64,000 nucleotides of DNA from Sphingomonas mucosissima (GTDB lineage: Bacteria; Pseudomonadota; Alphaproteobacteria; Sphingomonadales; Sphingomonadaceae). The stretch spans positions 1 through 64,000 of the forward strand of contig NZ_NBBJ01000001.1 in NCBI RefSeq assembly GCF_002197665.1. Direction: 5' to 3'. The translations under genes were made by a program, and so were the position numbers. Each line of letters starts with the position of its first letter. Within the stretch, counting starts at the first letter, position 1. Shown piece after piece: positions 21,885 to 31,750 of the stretch. Under the pieces are notes generated by a model. It made no database searches. It was not told the DNA's origin and saw only the letters and a program-made list of their open reading frames with translations.

Positions 21885-24361
21885 GCCAGCGTCAGCCCAC
21901 CCGCGCGCAGCGGCTCGGCGCCTTGCAGGAAATACCGGCGGGCAATGGCGTCGGACAGAGTGAAAAGGCGTCGCTCCACCGTCCCCAGCATATCGGCATT
22001 GACCGTGTCTGCGCGGGTGATCGCAACCAGCGCCTTCAGTTCCGTCGCCTCGGCCTGCTGTTCTTCGGCCATGCCGTCGTCCTGCAACACGGGCAGGGCG
22101 CACAGATGCTCCCAGATCCGCTCCACTTGAAAGGCGAGTGCGCGCGGATTGCCTGGGTCGAGCATGACGAGATCAAGCACCGGCACGCGGGCGAGGCCAG
22201 TCAGATACCGCTGGCGATAGCTGATCTGGCTGTTGGCGAGGTCGAGCAGCGTCGACAGGTCATCGAGAGAGGCACCGGGCAAGCCGAAGGTGCGGCTCGC
22301 GCGCACGATCGCCAGCGATCGCTCGATCCGCCTGCCCAGATCGTGGAAGCGCCAGGCCGCGGTCCGGCTCATATGTTCGGCGGAGAGGCCCGCGATTGCG
22401 GCGTAGCGGCGCTGCAATGAGCCGGTGCGATCCAGCATGCCGCGGTGCGTGGGGAAGGGCGCGTCCAGCAGCCGAACCATGTCGGCGGACAGGCGATCGC
22501 GCGATACGTTGCCGATCCGGCGCGCCTGGTGGTTCATCTCGGCGACGGATTGCCAGCCGGCATCGACCGATTCCATCGCCGTGCGAGCCATTTGCGTCAG
22601 GTCCGCGCGCTTCAGCGCGGCGGGTAGCGGGGCGGCACCGGCGGCGGCCACCATCCCGACCAGTCGGCTGACCGTATCGGGGCCGAGCGCCGCGCCGCCG
22701 TCGGCATCGATCGAATTGCCCAGCATCACGCGGATGATGGCCAGCAGCGCCTCGCCGCGCTCGAGATAGCGGCCGAGCCAATATAGATTGTCCGCCACCC
22801 GGCTCGGCAGCGTGCCGGGGTTGCGGCGGACGTGATGCGAGTCGGGCGCGGGCAGCAGCGATACCGGATCCACCTTGTCACGGCCGTAGATCACGACATC
22901 GGCAGACCAATTGCCCTCTCCCATCACTGCCGCGCGTGGATCGGGATGTTCGCCGATCCGGCAGAAGCCGCCCGGCAACACCGCCCAGCGCCCGTCCGGC
23001 CCGCGCGCCGCAAAAACGCGCAGGGTGAAGGGGCGGGCGACCAGAGCCTCGTCGCCAACCACCGGCATGGTCGAAAGCCGAACGATTTCCTGCCCGACAT
23101 AATCCTGCGGGCGGCGCTCCAGATCGGTCAGCAGGGCAATGCGCTGCGCGTCGGTCAGGTCGCTGCCGGAAATCGCCTGATCATCGGGGAGCCCCAATGT
23201 GCCGCTGCCGAAGGCGGGGCCGATCACCAGATTGGCGAGATCCTCCTCGACCCGGACCCGCTCGGAGGGATGGCCGCACCACCAAGTGGCGATGTTCGGC
23301 AGGCTCAGGCCAGCACCGGTCAGGCGCGTGCACAATTGCGGCAGGAACGCATTCCACGCGGGCGACTCCAGCACCCCGACGCCCGGCGCGTTGGCGAGCA
23401 GCACATTGCCCGCTGCATAGGCATCGATCAGCCCCGGCACGCCGATCTTCGAATGGGTGTCGAACGCCAGCGGATCGAGGAACCGGGGATCTAGCCGCCG
23501 CCACAGCGCATCGATCCGCTTCAGCCCGCCGATCGTGCGGACATAGACCTTGTCCTCCAGCGCGGCGAGATCCGCCCCCTCCACTAGCAACAGCCCAAGA
23601 TAGCGCGCGAGGTGCGCTTGCTCGGGATAGCTGGGATTGTAGCGCCCGGGGGTCAGCAGCCCGATGCGCGGATCGGTCCGGGCGCACGCGGCGGCTAGCC
23701 CATCACGGAACGCTGCAAAGAACGGCGCATGGCGTGCGACGTTGAGCCGCGCCTGCAGCCCGCCCAACGTGCGGCTCACCGCCAGCCGGTTCTCCAGCGC
23801 ATAGCCCGCGCCGGTGGGCGAGCGCAGGTGATCGGCCAGCACGCGCCATTCGCCCGTCGGCCCGCGACCCAGGTCCACTGCGACGAAATGCAGATGGTGC
23901 CCGCCGGCCGGCGTCAGCCCGACCAGTTGGCGCAGGAAAAAGGGGCTGCCCGCGACGAGAGCGGCCGGGACGAGCCCGCGCGCCACCAGCTTCGCCTCGC
24001 CGTAAAGATCAGCCAGGATCGTTTCAAAGAGGTCCGCCCGCTGCACGATCCCGCGTTCGATATGGCGCCATTCATCGCCATCTATCAGCAGCGGCACCGG
24101 CGACAGCGGCCAGGGCCGCTCTTCCGGCTCGCCGATGATGCGAAAGCCCGTGCCGATATCCGCGGCATGGCGCTGCACCCGCTCGCGAGCGTGGCCCAGA
24201 TCGTCGCCCACCAGCGCGGCGAGTTCTTCGAACATGGCGAGCCAGGGCGCATCGTCGGCCGCGCACAGCACGTCGCCGCCGGCCCTCGCATGGCCTCGAT
24301 AGTCGTCCACCCAGCGACGTGCATGGGTCGCGGCACCGAAAAGGGCTGGTTGTGTCGCCAA
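21881..24361 (-). CDS. Circularly permuted ATP-grasp protein fused to an alpha-E domain
   Basis: A fusion of two families usually coded by separate genes. Residues about 1-480 are the circularly permuted type 2 ATP-grasp domain (DUF404/DUF407): IERGIVQRADLFETILADLYGE, then LTPGRYNPSYPEQAHLARYLG, VYVRTIGGLKRIDALWRRLDPRFLDPLAF, and YVGQEIVRLSTMP. From about residue 515, after NPGTLPSRVADNLYWLGRYLERGE, comes the helical alpha-E (DUF403) domain. Predicted to join an amide bond with ATP, substrate unknown. The downstream transglutaminase gene overlaps it. The proteasome-like Anbu protease often found with these genes is not adjacent. Confidence 0.9.
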   Translation of the reverse strand: MATQPALFGAATHARRWVDDYRGHARAGGDVLCAADDAPWLAMFEELAALVGDDLGHARERVQRHAADIGTGFRIIGEPEERPWPLSPVPLLIDGDEWRHIERGIVQRADLFETILADLYGEAKLVARGLVPAALVAGSPFFLRQLVGLTPAGGHHLHFVAVDLGRGPTGEWRVLADHLRSPTGAGYALENRLAVSRTLGGLQARLNVARHAPFFAAFRDGLAAACARTDPRIGLLTPGRYNPSYPEQAHLARYLGLLLVEGADLAALEDKVYVRTIGGLKRIDALWRRLDPRFLDPLAFDTHSKIGVPGLIDAYAAGNVLLANAPGVGVLESPAWNAFLPQLCTRLTGAGLSLPNIATWWCGHPSERVRVEEDLANLVIGPAFGSGTLGLPDDQAISGSDLTDAQRIALLTDLERRPQDYVGQEIVRLSTMPVVGDEALVARPFTLRVFAARGPDGRWAVLPGGFCRIGEHPDPRAAVMGEGNWSADVVIYGRDKVDPVSLLPAPDSHHVRRNPGTLPSRVADNLYWLGRYLERGEALLAIIRVMLGNSIDADGGAALGPDTVSRLVGMVAAAGAAPLPAALKRADLTQMARTAMESVDAGWQSVAEMNHQARRIGNVSRDRLSADMVRLLDAPFPTHRGMLDRTGSLQRRYAAIAGLSAEHMSRTAAWRFHDLGRRIERSLAIVRASRTFGLPGASLDDLSTLLDLANSQISYRQRYLTGLARVPVLDLVMLDPGNPRALAFQVERIWEHLCALPVLQDDGMAEEQQAEATELKALVAITRADTVNADMLGTVERRLFTLSDAIARRYFLQGAEPLRAGGLTLA

Positions 24362-24533
24362 GCGAACTCCTAAGCGGGGCGGACCCTAACGGGGCCGGGC
24401 GGCCGCGCAACACGAAAGTGCCGCCGTCCGCCGCAGGGCCACGCGTCGCGCGAGCGCCGTCCTTAGTAGCGAGGCGCTTCGCCGAATGCCCGCCGTACAA
24501 CGCCCCTGCGCCGGCCAGCGGATCTTCGAGCGA
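24362..24533. other. Short intergenic region, nothing seen
   Basis: G+C-rich gap between ligD and the ATP-grasp gene, both on the minus strand. It holds no convincing reading frame, promoter or terminator. Confidence 0.5.
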
Positions 24534-27041
24534 TCAAAGATCGGGCAGCACCTGATCTGCCACGCCCCATCCGGCGAGCGCCCGGCTGCTCGCGCGCTCG
24601 ATCAATTCGGATGTGGCCGACACACTCCAGTTGGCGGCCGTTTTGATCTCGCGCAGTTCCGTCCAGGATACCGGCGCGGCCACGGGTGCGCCTGCACGGG
24701 CCCGTGCTGCATAGGGCATGATGGCGGTGGCGCCCCGCTGGTTGCGCAGCCAGTCGATAAAGATGCGGCCCTTGCGCTTGGCTTTGCTCATCGTGGCGAC
24801 GAAGCGGTCGGGCTCGGCCTGAGCCATCGCGCGGGCGAACCGGTCGGCGAAGCTCTTCACCGCCGGCCACTCCGCCTGCGGGGTCAGCGGCACCACCACA
24901 TGCACGCCCTTACCCCCTGAAAGCATGGGGAAACTGGTGAGGCCCAGCTCTGCCAGCTGGTTCTTCAGATGCTCGGCGGCTTTCTTGGTGTCCTCGAAAT
25001 CGAGCCCTTCGTCGGGATCAAGGTCAAAGACCAGGCGATCGGGTTTTTCGAGATGATCGACGCTCGATCCCCAGCCGTGGAACTCGATCGTCCCCATCTG
25101 CACGCACGCGACCAGCCCATCGGCATCGTCGACCCACAGGTAATTCTCTGTACTTCCGTCCTTTTCCGTGATCGGCACCTGATGCACATGGTCCCCGAAC
25201 GACCCCGCGTCATGCTTCTGGAAGAAGCATTTTCGCCCTCGTCCCTGCGGGCAGCGCACCAGGCTGATCGGTCGTCGCGCTACCCACGGCAGCATGATCC
25301 CCGACACAGCGGCATAATAATCGGCAAGATCGCCCTTGGTGACGGTCGATTCCGGGAAGATCAGCCGATCGCGGCTGCTCACCTTGATGCTTGTGGCGGG
25401 AATGTCGGGCGTTGGCTGCGGTGTTTCGATCACCACGTCCTTGGCGTCCTTGTCGCCGCGCAGGCCCAGAAAGCTGGGATGTCTCAATAGGTTATCCGGC
25501 GTCGTCTCGGTAAAGGCGATCTCGGCCACCAGCTTCGGGGCCACCCATCGGGCGTTGCGGACAGCAGCGCGGCCGATGTTCTTGGGCACCTCGACGGTCG
25601 GAGTCTTGCGCTCCAGTTTTGCCAGCTTCTCGCTCAGGTCGAGCATGAGCTGGTTCGAAAAACCCGTTCCGACCTTGCCGGCATAGCGCAGCGTGCCATT
25701 CTCATGAACACCGAGCAGCAAGGAGCGGAAACCGCGCGACTTGTCGGATGGTGTCCAGCCGACGATGATGAACTCCTGCCGGCGGGTGCACTTGATCTTG
25801 AGCCAAGCTTTCGTGCGCGATCCGCGATAGGGCGCATCCGCCTGTTTCGAGACGATCCCCTCCAGCCCCTCCTGGCACATGCGCTCGAACAAATCCTCGC
25901 CCGAGCCGATCACATGCTCGCTGAACAGCAAGCGATCCGAACCGGGTATGAGCGGCCGCAGTCGTTCCTTGCGCTGAACATTGGGCATTGGCCGCAGGTC
26001 CTCGCCATTCAGCTCCAGCAGGTCGAATCCGAAGAAAGTCATGTCTCCGCCGCTTGAAATGGCGTTCTTCAAGCTCGAGAAATCCGGGTGACCGTTCTTG
26101 AACGCGACGATCTCCCCATCGATCAGGGCGTTGTCGACATCCAATTGTGCCGCCGCTGCGGCGATGCCTGCGAACTTGTCGGTCCAATCCAGTCCGTTGC
26201 GCGTGTACACCTTTGCCGTTCCGCCACCGATCGCGATGAGCGCGCGATAGCCGTCGTACTTCATCTCGTGCAGCCACGTGGAGCCGGACGGTACGGTGTC
26301 GACCAGCGTGCAGAGCTGCGGCTCGGAAAAGTCTGGCGTCTTCAGGCCCGCGGAGGACTTGCGTGCGCGCCGCGGCGCCTTGGCCGTGCTCGGCTTGGCA
26401 GCGCCTCGATCGGCTTTGCCGTTGCCGATGTTCTTGCCGCTCCGCCGGCCGCGCTGTGGCGTGGCCGGCTTGCCGTCGGCGATTTCCTGCATCGTTCGGC
26501 CAGTGGACACGCTCGTCAGGGCGGTTTCCACCAGCGTGTCGGTGCCGCCCGCATCAGCATCGTCAATCTTTCGAAGCAGCCAGTTCTCGCGCTTCTCCTT
26601 GCCCCGGGGCTTTAGCCGGATCAGCAGCCACTCGCCCTTCATCCGCTCGCCGTCGAGAACGAAGTGGAGGTGACCTTTTTCCAGATCCTTGACCGACTTG
26701 CCCTTGATTACGGACCAGGTGCCTTGATCCCACAGCATCACGGTTCCGCCGCCATATTCCCCCTTTGGAATCGTACCCTCGAAGGTGGCGTAGCTCAGCG
26801 GATGATCCTCGGTCCGTACCGCGAGGCGCTTTTCATTCGGGTCCAGGCTCGGCCCCCGCGTCACGGCCCAGCTTTTCAGCACGCCGTCCACCTCCAGGCG
26901 GAAATCCCAATGGAGGCGCGTGGCGTCGTGCTTTTGAACGATGAAGCTGTTGCCATTGCCCGGAGCCAAGGTTCCGGCCGGCTCCGCCGTTTTCGCAAAG
27001 TCGCGCTTGGCGTTGTAGAGGGCGAGGGGGTTGTCGCTCAC
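24534..27041 (-). CDS. ligD: Multifunctional DNA ligase LigD
   Basis: End-joining ligase of 835 residues with all three domains, in the order phosphoesterase-ligase-polymerase. The 3'-phosphoesterase (about 1-170) has the catalytic His and Asp residues H38 (QKHDA), D46 (HWDFRLE) and H80 (EDHPL). The ATP-dependent ligase (about 240-530) has adenylation Lys261 in EMKYDGYR, then IDGEIVAF and EGIVSKQADAPY. The primase-polymerase (about 550-835) has YLWVDDADGLVAC and the metal-binding FDLDPDEG, and SGGKGVHVVVPL. A basic linker (residues 190-230) separates phosphoesterase and ligase. It lies 113 bases downstream of ku on the same strand. Confidence 0.97.
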   Translation of the reverse strand: MSDNPLALYNAKRDFAKTAEPAGTLAPGNGNSFIVQKHDATRLHWDFRLEVDGVLKSWAVTRGPSLDPNEKRLAVRTEDHPLSYATFEGTIPKGEYGGGTVMLWDQGTWSVIKGKSVKDLEKGHLHFVLDGERMKGEWLLIRLKPRGKEKRENWLLRKIDDADAGGTDTLVETALTSVSTGRTMQEIADGKPATPQRGRRSGKNIGNGKADRGAAKPSTAKAPRRARKSSAGLKTPDFSEPQLCTLVDTVPSGSTWLHEMKYDGYRALIAIGGGTAKVYTRNGLDWTDKFAGIAAAAAQLDVDNALIDGEIVAFKNGHPDFSSLKNAISSGGDMTFFGFDLLELNGEDLRPMPNVQRKERLRPLIPGSDRLLFSEHVIGSGEDLFERMCQEGLEGIVSKQADAPYRGSRTKAWLKIKCTRRQEFIIVGWTPSDKSRGFRSLLLGVHENGTLRYAGKVGTGFSNQLMLDLSEKLAKLERKTPTVEVPKNIGRAAVRNARWVAPKLVAEIAFTETTPDNLLRHPSFLGLRGDKDAKDVVIETPQPTPDIPATSIKVSSRDRLIFPESTVTKGDLADYYAAVSGIMLPWVARRPISLVRCPQGRGRKCFFQKHDAGSFGDHVHQVPITEKDGSTENYLWVDDADGLVACVQMGTIEFHGWGSSVDHLEKPDRLVFDLDPDEGLDFEDTKKAAEHLKNQLAELGLTSFPMLSGGKGVHVVVPLTPQAEWPAVKSFADRFARAMAQAEPDRFVATMSKAKRKGRIFIDWLRNQRGATAIMPYAARARAGAPVAAPVSWTELREIKTAANWSVSATSELIERASSRALAGWGVADQVLPDL

Positions 27042-27154
27042 GTCATCACTCCGCTGGGACGCAACTTAGCGCTGGTCGACACGCTTGATCGTGGTGCCGA
27101 AATCGCGCTGCCAGCCGGCGTGCCTCGGCCGCACCATCGCGTTGGTCCGCACGG

Positions 27155-28066
27155 TCAGGCACGCTTCCTCGCAGGCGGCTTCTTGGCTGCAGCCGGTTTC
27201 GCTGCGGCTGTTTTGGCGGGAGCTTTTTTCGCCGGAGCCTTTGCCGCGGCAGGTTTCGCAGGCGTCGACGTGCCGCCCGATTTTTCCATAGATTTTTTCA
27301 GAGCCGCCATCAGGTCCACGACGTTGGAGGCGGAGCGACCGCCGCTCTCGTCGGTGTCGATGATCTTGCGGTTCGATTTCTGCTTGCGCTTGCGTTCGAT
27401 CAAATCCTTAAGCGCATCGACATAGCGGTTGTGAAAGTCCTGCGGATCGAAGGCGCCGCTTTTCTTCTCGATCAGCGCTTCTGCGAGCTCCAGCAGATCG
27501 TTGTCGGGTTTCTCGTCCGGGATGTCGCGAAAGTAGCTTTGCGCTCGGTTGACCTCGTCTGCGTAGCGGAGCGTTTCCAAGACCATGCCGCGCCCGCATG
27601 GTTTCAGGCTGACGACATATTCTCGCCCGCGCATGGCAAGTTGCCCAAGCCCAACCTTTTTGGTGCGCTTCAGCGCTTCTCGCAGAACGATGAAAGCCTC
27701 TTCGGCAAGGTCATCCGCCGGAACGACGAAATACGGCTTCTCATAGTAAAGCACGTCAATGTCGCTGGCATCGACGAACTGCGTGAGTTCAAGTGTCTTC
27801 TTCGATTCGAGTTTGACCGAATCGATCTCGTCTTGGTCGAGCAGGACGAATTCGTTCTTCTCGACTTCAAAGCCCTTCATGATGTCGTCGGGATCGACCG
27901 GGCCAAACCCTTCCGCGACCTTCTCATAATGAATCGGCTTGCCGGTGGGCTCGTGGATTTGCCGGAACTTGATTGCCGCTCCCGACCGGGTGGCGGAATA
28001 GATCTCGACCGGAATCGAGACCAGCGCTAGGCGGATCTGTCCCTGCCAATAGGCGCGAGCGGGCAT
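27155..28066 (-). CDS. ku: Ku protein for non-homologous end joining
   Basis: Bacterial Ku, which binds and bridges DNA ends and recruits LigD. It begins MPARAYWQGQIRLALVSIPVEIYSATR, the family N-terminus. Core pieces are YEKVAEGFGPVDPDDIMKGFE, FVDASDIDVLYYEKPYFVVP and RALDLIERK-type helices before the tail. Residues from about 265 on form a Lys/Ala/Pro-rich tail made of PAKKA-like repeats, which is known to bind DNA in other Ku proteins. The start is ATG 28066; the upstream frame is not Ku-like. G+C is visibly lower than in the genes to the left. It is divergent from pdxH. Confidence 0.97.
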   Translation of the reverse strand: MPARAYWQGQIRLALVSIPVEIYSATRSGAAIKFRQIHEPTGKPIHYEKVAEGFGPVDPDDIMKGFEVEKNEFVLLDQDEIDSVKLESKKTLELTQFVDASDIDVLYYEKPYFVVPADDLAEEAFIVLREALKRTKKVGLGQLAMRGREYVVSLKPCGRGMVLETLRYADEVNRAQSYFRDIPDEKPDNDLLELAEALIEKKSGAFDPQDFHNRYVDALKDLIERKRKQKSNRKIIDTDESGGRSASNVVDLMAALKKSMEKSGGTSTPAKPAAAKAPAKKAPAKTAAAKPAAAKKPPARKRA

Positions 28067-28151
28067 GGTTTGGCCTTTGTCGTTGCGAGGCCGATTCAAA
28101 TCCCGGCGCGGGGAGTCGTTCCGCGCATTTTCCGGTGCTAAGGCATGGGCC

Positions 28152-28742
28152 ATGACGACCGATCCATTTTCGCTGTTCGAAACCTGGTTCGCTGAAGCCA
28201 AGGCGAGCGAGCCGAACGATCCCAATGCCATGGCGCTGGCGACTGCCGACTCAAGCGGGCGGCCTGCCGTGCGCATGGTGCTGCTGAAGGGGCATGGGCC
28301 GGACGGCTTTGTTTTCTATACCAACCGGGGCAGCCGAAAAGCAGAGGATCTGGCCGCCAATGCGCAGGCCGCGCTGCTGTTTCACTGGAAGTCCTTGCGA
28401 CGCCAAATAAGGATCGAGGGCGCCGTCAGCCTCGTCACCGAGGCGGAAAGCGACGCTTACTTTGCGTCGCGCGGGCGTGATTCGCAGCTTGGCGCATGGG
28501 CCTCGGAACAATCCCGACCCCTGGCGGCGCGATCGATCTTCGAGGCCCGGTATGAGGCCATGCAGTTCCGCTTCGAGGGCAGCGATGTTCCGCGGCCGCC
28601 GCACTGGGGCGGGTATCGCGTGGTACCTGATCGCATCGAATTCTGGCAGGATCGCGCGCATCGCCTGCATGAGCGTCGATTGTTCACGCGCACCGACGCA
28701 GATGACGGCGCAACCTGGGTCGAAGGTTTGCTGTATCCATGA
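28152..28742 (+). CDS. pdxH: Pyridoxamine/pyridoxine 5'-phosphate oxidase
   Basis: FMN enzyme making pyridoxal phosphate from pyridoxine or pyridoxamine phosphate. 196 residues, the usual length. It has FETWFAEAKASEPNDPNAMALATAD, then RMVLLKGHGPDGFVFYTNRGSRKAEDLAAN (FMN binding), LLFHWKSLRRQIRIEG and YFASRGRDSQLGAWASEQS. The C-terminal signature is PPHWGGYRVVPDRIEFWQDRAHRLHER, typical of PdxH and different from the looser PNPOx-like gene at 10972. It is the first of three tightly overlapping genes (pdxH, cation efflux, phzF). Confidence 0.95.
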   Translation: MTTDPFSLFETWFAEAKASEPNDPNAMALATADSSGRPAVRMVLLKGHGPDGFVFYTNRGSRKAEDLAANAQAALLFHWKSLRRQIRIEGAVSLVTEAESDAYFASRGRDSQLGAWASEQSRPLAARSIFEARYEAMQFRFEGSDVPRPPHWGGYRVVPDRIEFWQDRAHRLHERRLFTRTDADDGATWVEGLLYP

Positions 28743-29686
28743 CTCGTGAAGAACGCCGCCGCGTTATTCCGCTTGCCATGCGCGCGGCGCTGGCAAGCGT
28801 TGCCACCGCCTCGTTCCTGCTGATGCTTAAAGGCTATGCAGCCTGGCATACCGGATCGGTGGCGATGCTGGGCAGCTTGGCCGATACGGGGCTTGACCTG
28901 CTGGCCAGCCTTGTCACGCTTTATGGTGTGAAGGTTGCCGCCGAGCCTGCGGATCACGACCACCGCTTCGGCCATGGCAAGGCCGAGGCGCTTGCCGCGC
29001 TGTTTCAGGTGGTGCTGATTACCGCCTCGGCGATCGGCATCGCGGCGCGGGCGATTGATCGCTTTTCCAACCCGCAGGTGAACCAGGACGCCTCGCTCGG
29101 CATTGGCGTCTCCCTGATCGCGATTACTGCGACCTTCGCGCTGCTGGCGTATCAGCGCAGCATCATTCGCCAAACGGGTTCGGTCGCGATCCTGGCCGAT
29201 AATGTCCACTACCAGTCCGACGTGCTGCTCAACGTGGCTGTTATTGCCGCATTGGTGCTCGATCAGTTCGTCGGAATGGCCGGCGCAGACCCTCTGTTTG
29301 GCATTGCCATTGCCTTGTGGCTCGCCTGGGGCGCGTTCCAGGCGTCCAGCCAGGCGATCGACATGCTGATGGACAAGGAGTGGCCGGACGAGCAGCGCGC
29401 CGCTTTCATCGAGATTGCCGTGCGCCAGCCTGGCATTCGCGGAATCCACGATTTTCGTACCCGGCGGGCGGGCACGCACGATTTTGCCCAGTTTCACATG
29501 GAAGTAGACCGTAATCTCACCATCGCGGCCGCTCACGATATCGTGGAAAGCGTTGAGCGTCGCTTGCGGGACGTTTTCCCGCGTGTGGAGGTTCTGATTC
29601 ATTTGGACCCCGAGGGGCATGTGGATACTGACAACCCGCTCGTGGAGGCTGACGTGACCCCACATTGGTTCGGAAAGCGCGTATGA
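28739..29686 (+). CDS. Cation diffusion facilitator (FieF-like) metal exporter
   Basis: Divalent metal-proton antiporter of the CDF family, 315 residues with six predicted helices. The metal site is SLADTGLDLLAS (D49, D53) in helix 2 and ADNVHYQSDVLLN (His and Asp) in helix 5. The loop HDHRFGHGKAEALAAL after helix 2 is the family hallmark. A cytoplasmic C-terminal domain (about 210-300) has the binding residues in HFHMEV-type strand FAQFHMEVD and the IHLDPEG end. It may export iron, zinc or manganese; the metal cannot be told. It overlaps pdxH by four bases (ATGA). Confidence 0.93.
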   Translation: MTREERRRVIPLAMRAALASVATASFLLMLKGYAAWHTGSVAMLGSLADTGLDLLASLVTLYGVKVAAEPADHDHRFGHGKAEALAALFQVVLITASAIGIAARAIDRFSNPQVNQDASLGIGVSLIAITATFALLAYQRSIIRQTGSVAILADNVHYQSDVLLNVAVIAALVLDQFVGMAGADPLFGIAIALWLAWGAFQASSQAIDMLMDKEWPDEQRAAFIEIAVRQPGIRGIHDFRTRRAGTHDFAQFHMEVDRNLTIAAAHDIVESVERRLRDVFPRVEVLIHLDPEGHVDTDNPLVEADVTPHWFGKRV

Positions 29687-30474
29687 GAATTCCCTTTGCC
29701 CAGGTCGACGCCTTCGCGGACGAGCCGTTTGCGGGCAATCCCGCTGCGGTGATGCCGCTGTCCGCGTGGCTCGACGATGCGCTGCTCCAGGCGATCGCGG
29801 CAGAAAACAACCTGTCCGAAACGGCATTTCTGGTGCCGGCGCAGGGCGACGCGGACTTCGAGCTGCGCTGGTTTACGCCGGCCGCCGAGGTCGCCTTGTG
29901 CGGGCATGCGACGCTGGCGAGCGGCCATTTCGTGCTTTCTTCGGACACGACGCGGCACTGGGTGCGCTTTGCCACACGGCAGGCAGGCATCTTGGAAGTG
30001 ACCCGGCACGGCGCGGGGTACGAGATGGCACTGCCGGCCTGGACTCCACAGCCCAAGGCTTTGGACGACATTGTCGCCGCGCTGGGCGTCGAAGCCAGCG
30101 CGACGCTGTGGCACGACAAAGGCTACGCCCTGGTGATCGTTGAGGACGAAGCGGCGGTTCGGGCCGCGGCGCCTGACGCGCGGGCGCTGAAGGCCTTAGG
30201 GCCGCTCGTTCACATCGTCGCCGCGCGCGGCGAAACGGCGGAGGTGGTCAGCCGGGTCTTCACCGAATATTTCGACATTCCAGAAGACCCGGTCACGGGA
30301 TCAGCCCATGCCGTGATGGTGCCTTACTGGACCGAAGTGATGGGAACCAAGAGCTTCTCTGCGTTCCAGGCGAGCGCGCGCGGTGGGCGGATCGGGTGCC
30401 GCCTCGAGGGATCTAGAGTGATCCTAACTGGGTCCTGCATCACGGTGATCGAGGGCACGTTCCTGCTGCCCTGA
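29683..30474 (+). CDS. PhzF family isomerase/epimerase-like protein
   Basis: A 263-residue protein of the PhzF/diaminopimelate epimerase fold. It opens IPFAQVDAFADEPFAGNPAAVMPL, then ENNLSETAFLVP with the catalytic Glu (E46), and RWFTPAAEVALCGHATLA, the second hallmark. The C-terminal lobe has EDPVTGSAHAVMVPYW. It is a two-lobed isomerase with unknown substrate; in phenazine producers PhzF makes the phenazine precursor, but no phenazine genes are near. The start overlaps the CDF stop (ATGA), so all three genes from pdxH on are coupled. Confidence 0.93.
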   Translation: MRIPFAQVDAFADEPFAGNPAAVMPLSAWLDDALLQAIAAENNLSETAFLVPAQGDADFELRWFTPAAEVALCGHATLASGHFVLSSDTTRHWVRFATRQAGILEVTRHGAGYEMALPAWTPQPKALDDIVAALGVEASATLWHDKGYALVIVEDEAAVRAAAPDARALKALGPLVHIVAARGETAEVVSRVFTEYFDIPEDPVTGSAHAVMVPYWTEVMGTKSFSAFQASARGGRIGCRLEGSRVILTGSCITVIEGTFLLP

Positions 30475-30515
30475 CGGTCCTTCAGGATGCCGCGTGTTCA
30501 TGGTGCTGTAGCGCA

Positions 30516-31646
30516 TCAAGCAGCCAGGCTCGCGCTTTCCGTTTCGGCGATCCACCCGCCGCCGAGGACGCGGTCTCCCTCGTACAACACCGCGGCCTGA
30601 CCGGGAGCGACGCCGAACTCTGGGGCCTCGAAAACGAGGCGATGGCCGTGTAGCCGAGCAGGTACCGGCCGCGCCATCGAACGGACCTTGGCCGTGAGCG
30701 GCCGGTCGAGCGGACCAAGCACGTTCAGATCCGCCAGACGGGCAGCGCCGACCGCGAGCGCGGCGCGTGGTCCAACTATGACTCGGCGAGTCTCTGGCTC
30801 CAGCCGGATGACATAAAGCGGCTCTGGCTGGCCGCCGATGTCCAGCCCGCGGCGCTGTCCAACGGTGTAGTGGATAATTCCCTCATGCCGCCCTAGAGTT
30901 TGTCCCGAGAGATCAACGATTTCACCCCCAGCCACGGCTGCAGGGCGCAGTTTGCGGACCAATCCGGCATAGTCGCCATCCGGAACAAAGCAGATGTCCT
31001 GACTGTCGGGCTTGGCAGCCACGCCCAAGCCCATTTCGGCGGCGATCGCACGTACGCGATCCTTGGGCATGCCGCCGAGCGGGAAGCGCAAAAAATCTAA
31101 TTGTGCTCCGGTGGTCGCAAACAGAAAGTAACTCTGGTCGCGTGCCGGATCGATGGCGCGATGCAGTTCCGGACCATCAGCGCCGACCATTCGACGCACA
31201 TAATGGCCGGTTGCAAGACAATCGGCGCCAAGATCGCGCGCCAGCTGGAACAAGTCGGTGAATTTCGGCCCCATGTTGCACTGGACGCAGGGGATGGGCG
31301 TGCGCCCGGCGAGATATTCGTCGGCGAACCGGTCAACTACCTGGGATCGGAAGCTGCTTTCGTGGTCAAATACGTAATGTGCGATACCCAACTGATCGCA
31401 AACGGCGCGAGCATCACGAATATCACGCCCTGCGCAGCAGGCGCCCGGGCGGGCGGTCGCCTCGCCGTGGTCGTATAACTGCAGCGTGACGCCGATCGTC
31501 TCTGCGCCGCTCGCCTTTGCAAGGGCAGCAACGACCGAACTGTCCACCCCGCCGGACATGGCAACCACAATGCGTCGACCGGCAGCGCCGCCGGCCATCT
31601 GGAAATCAGCGATTTCGATCACGCCGCATGCGATAGCACATTTCAT
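30516..31646 (-). CDS. mnmA: tRNA 2-thiouridylase MnmA
   Basis: Adds sulfur to uridine 34 of tRNAs for Lys, Glu and Gln in the cytoplasm. The ATP pyrophosphatase loop [14 protein letters not shown] is near residues 29-42. The catalytic cysteine is in [13 protein letters not shown] and the second in [13 protein letters not shown]. The tRNA-binding parts TGHYVRR and ARDQSYFLF are intact, and the C-terminal domain has YTVGQRRGL and [16 protein letters not shown]. The start may be ATG 31646 or an internal ATG (31595); neither has a strong ribosome site. It is divergent from the small genes leading to sciP. Confidence 0.95.
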   Translation of the reverse strand: MKCAIACGVIEIADFQMAGGAAGRRIVVAMSGGVDSSVVAALAKASGAETIGVTLQLYDHGEATARPGACCAGRDIRDARAVCDQLGIAHYVFDHESSFRSQVVDRFADEYLAGRTPIPCVQCNMGPKFTDLFQLARDLGADCLATGHYVRRMVGADGPELHRAIDPARDQSYFLFATTGAQLDFLRFPLGGMPKDRVRAIAAEMGLGVAAKPDSQDICFVPDGDYAGLVRKLRPAAVAGGEIVDLSGQTLGRHEGIIHYTVGQRRGLDIGGQPEPLYVIRLEPETRRVIVGPRAALAVGAARLADLNVLGPLDRPLTAKVRSMARPVPARLHGHRLVFEAPEFGVAPGQAAVLYEGDRVLGGGWIAETESASLAA

Positions 31647-31750
31647 GTTGATGGCGAACGCAAGCAATCGCCCCGGGCTTTACGGAGCCTTCACTTCATG
31701 GCGCGTAGAAGCGTGCTTCCGACGATGAAGCATGAGGAATCGGCGCGAGC

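Noticed and set aside
27180..27260. Tandem repeat near the 3' end of ku
   Set aside because: The repetition comes from the Lys/Ala/Pro-rich protein tail and not from a DNA repeat element.
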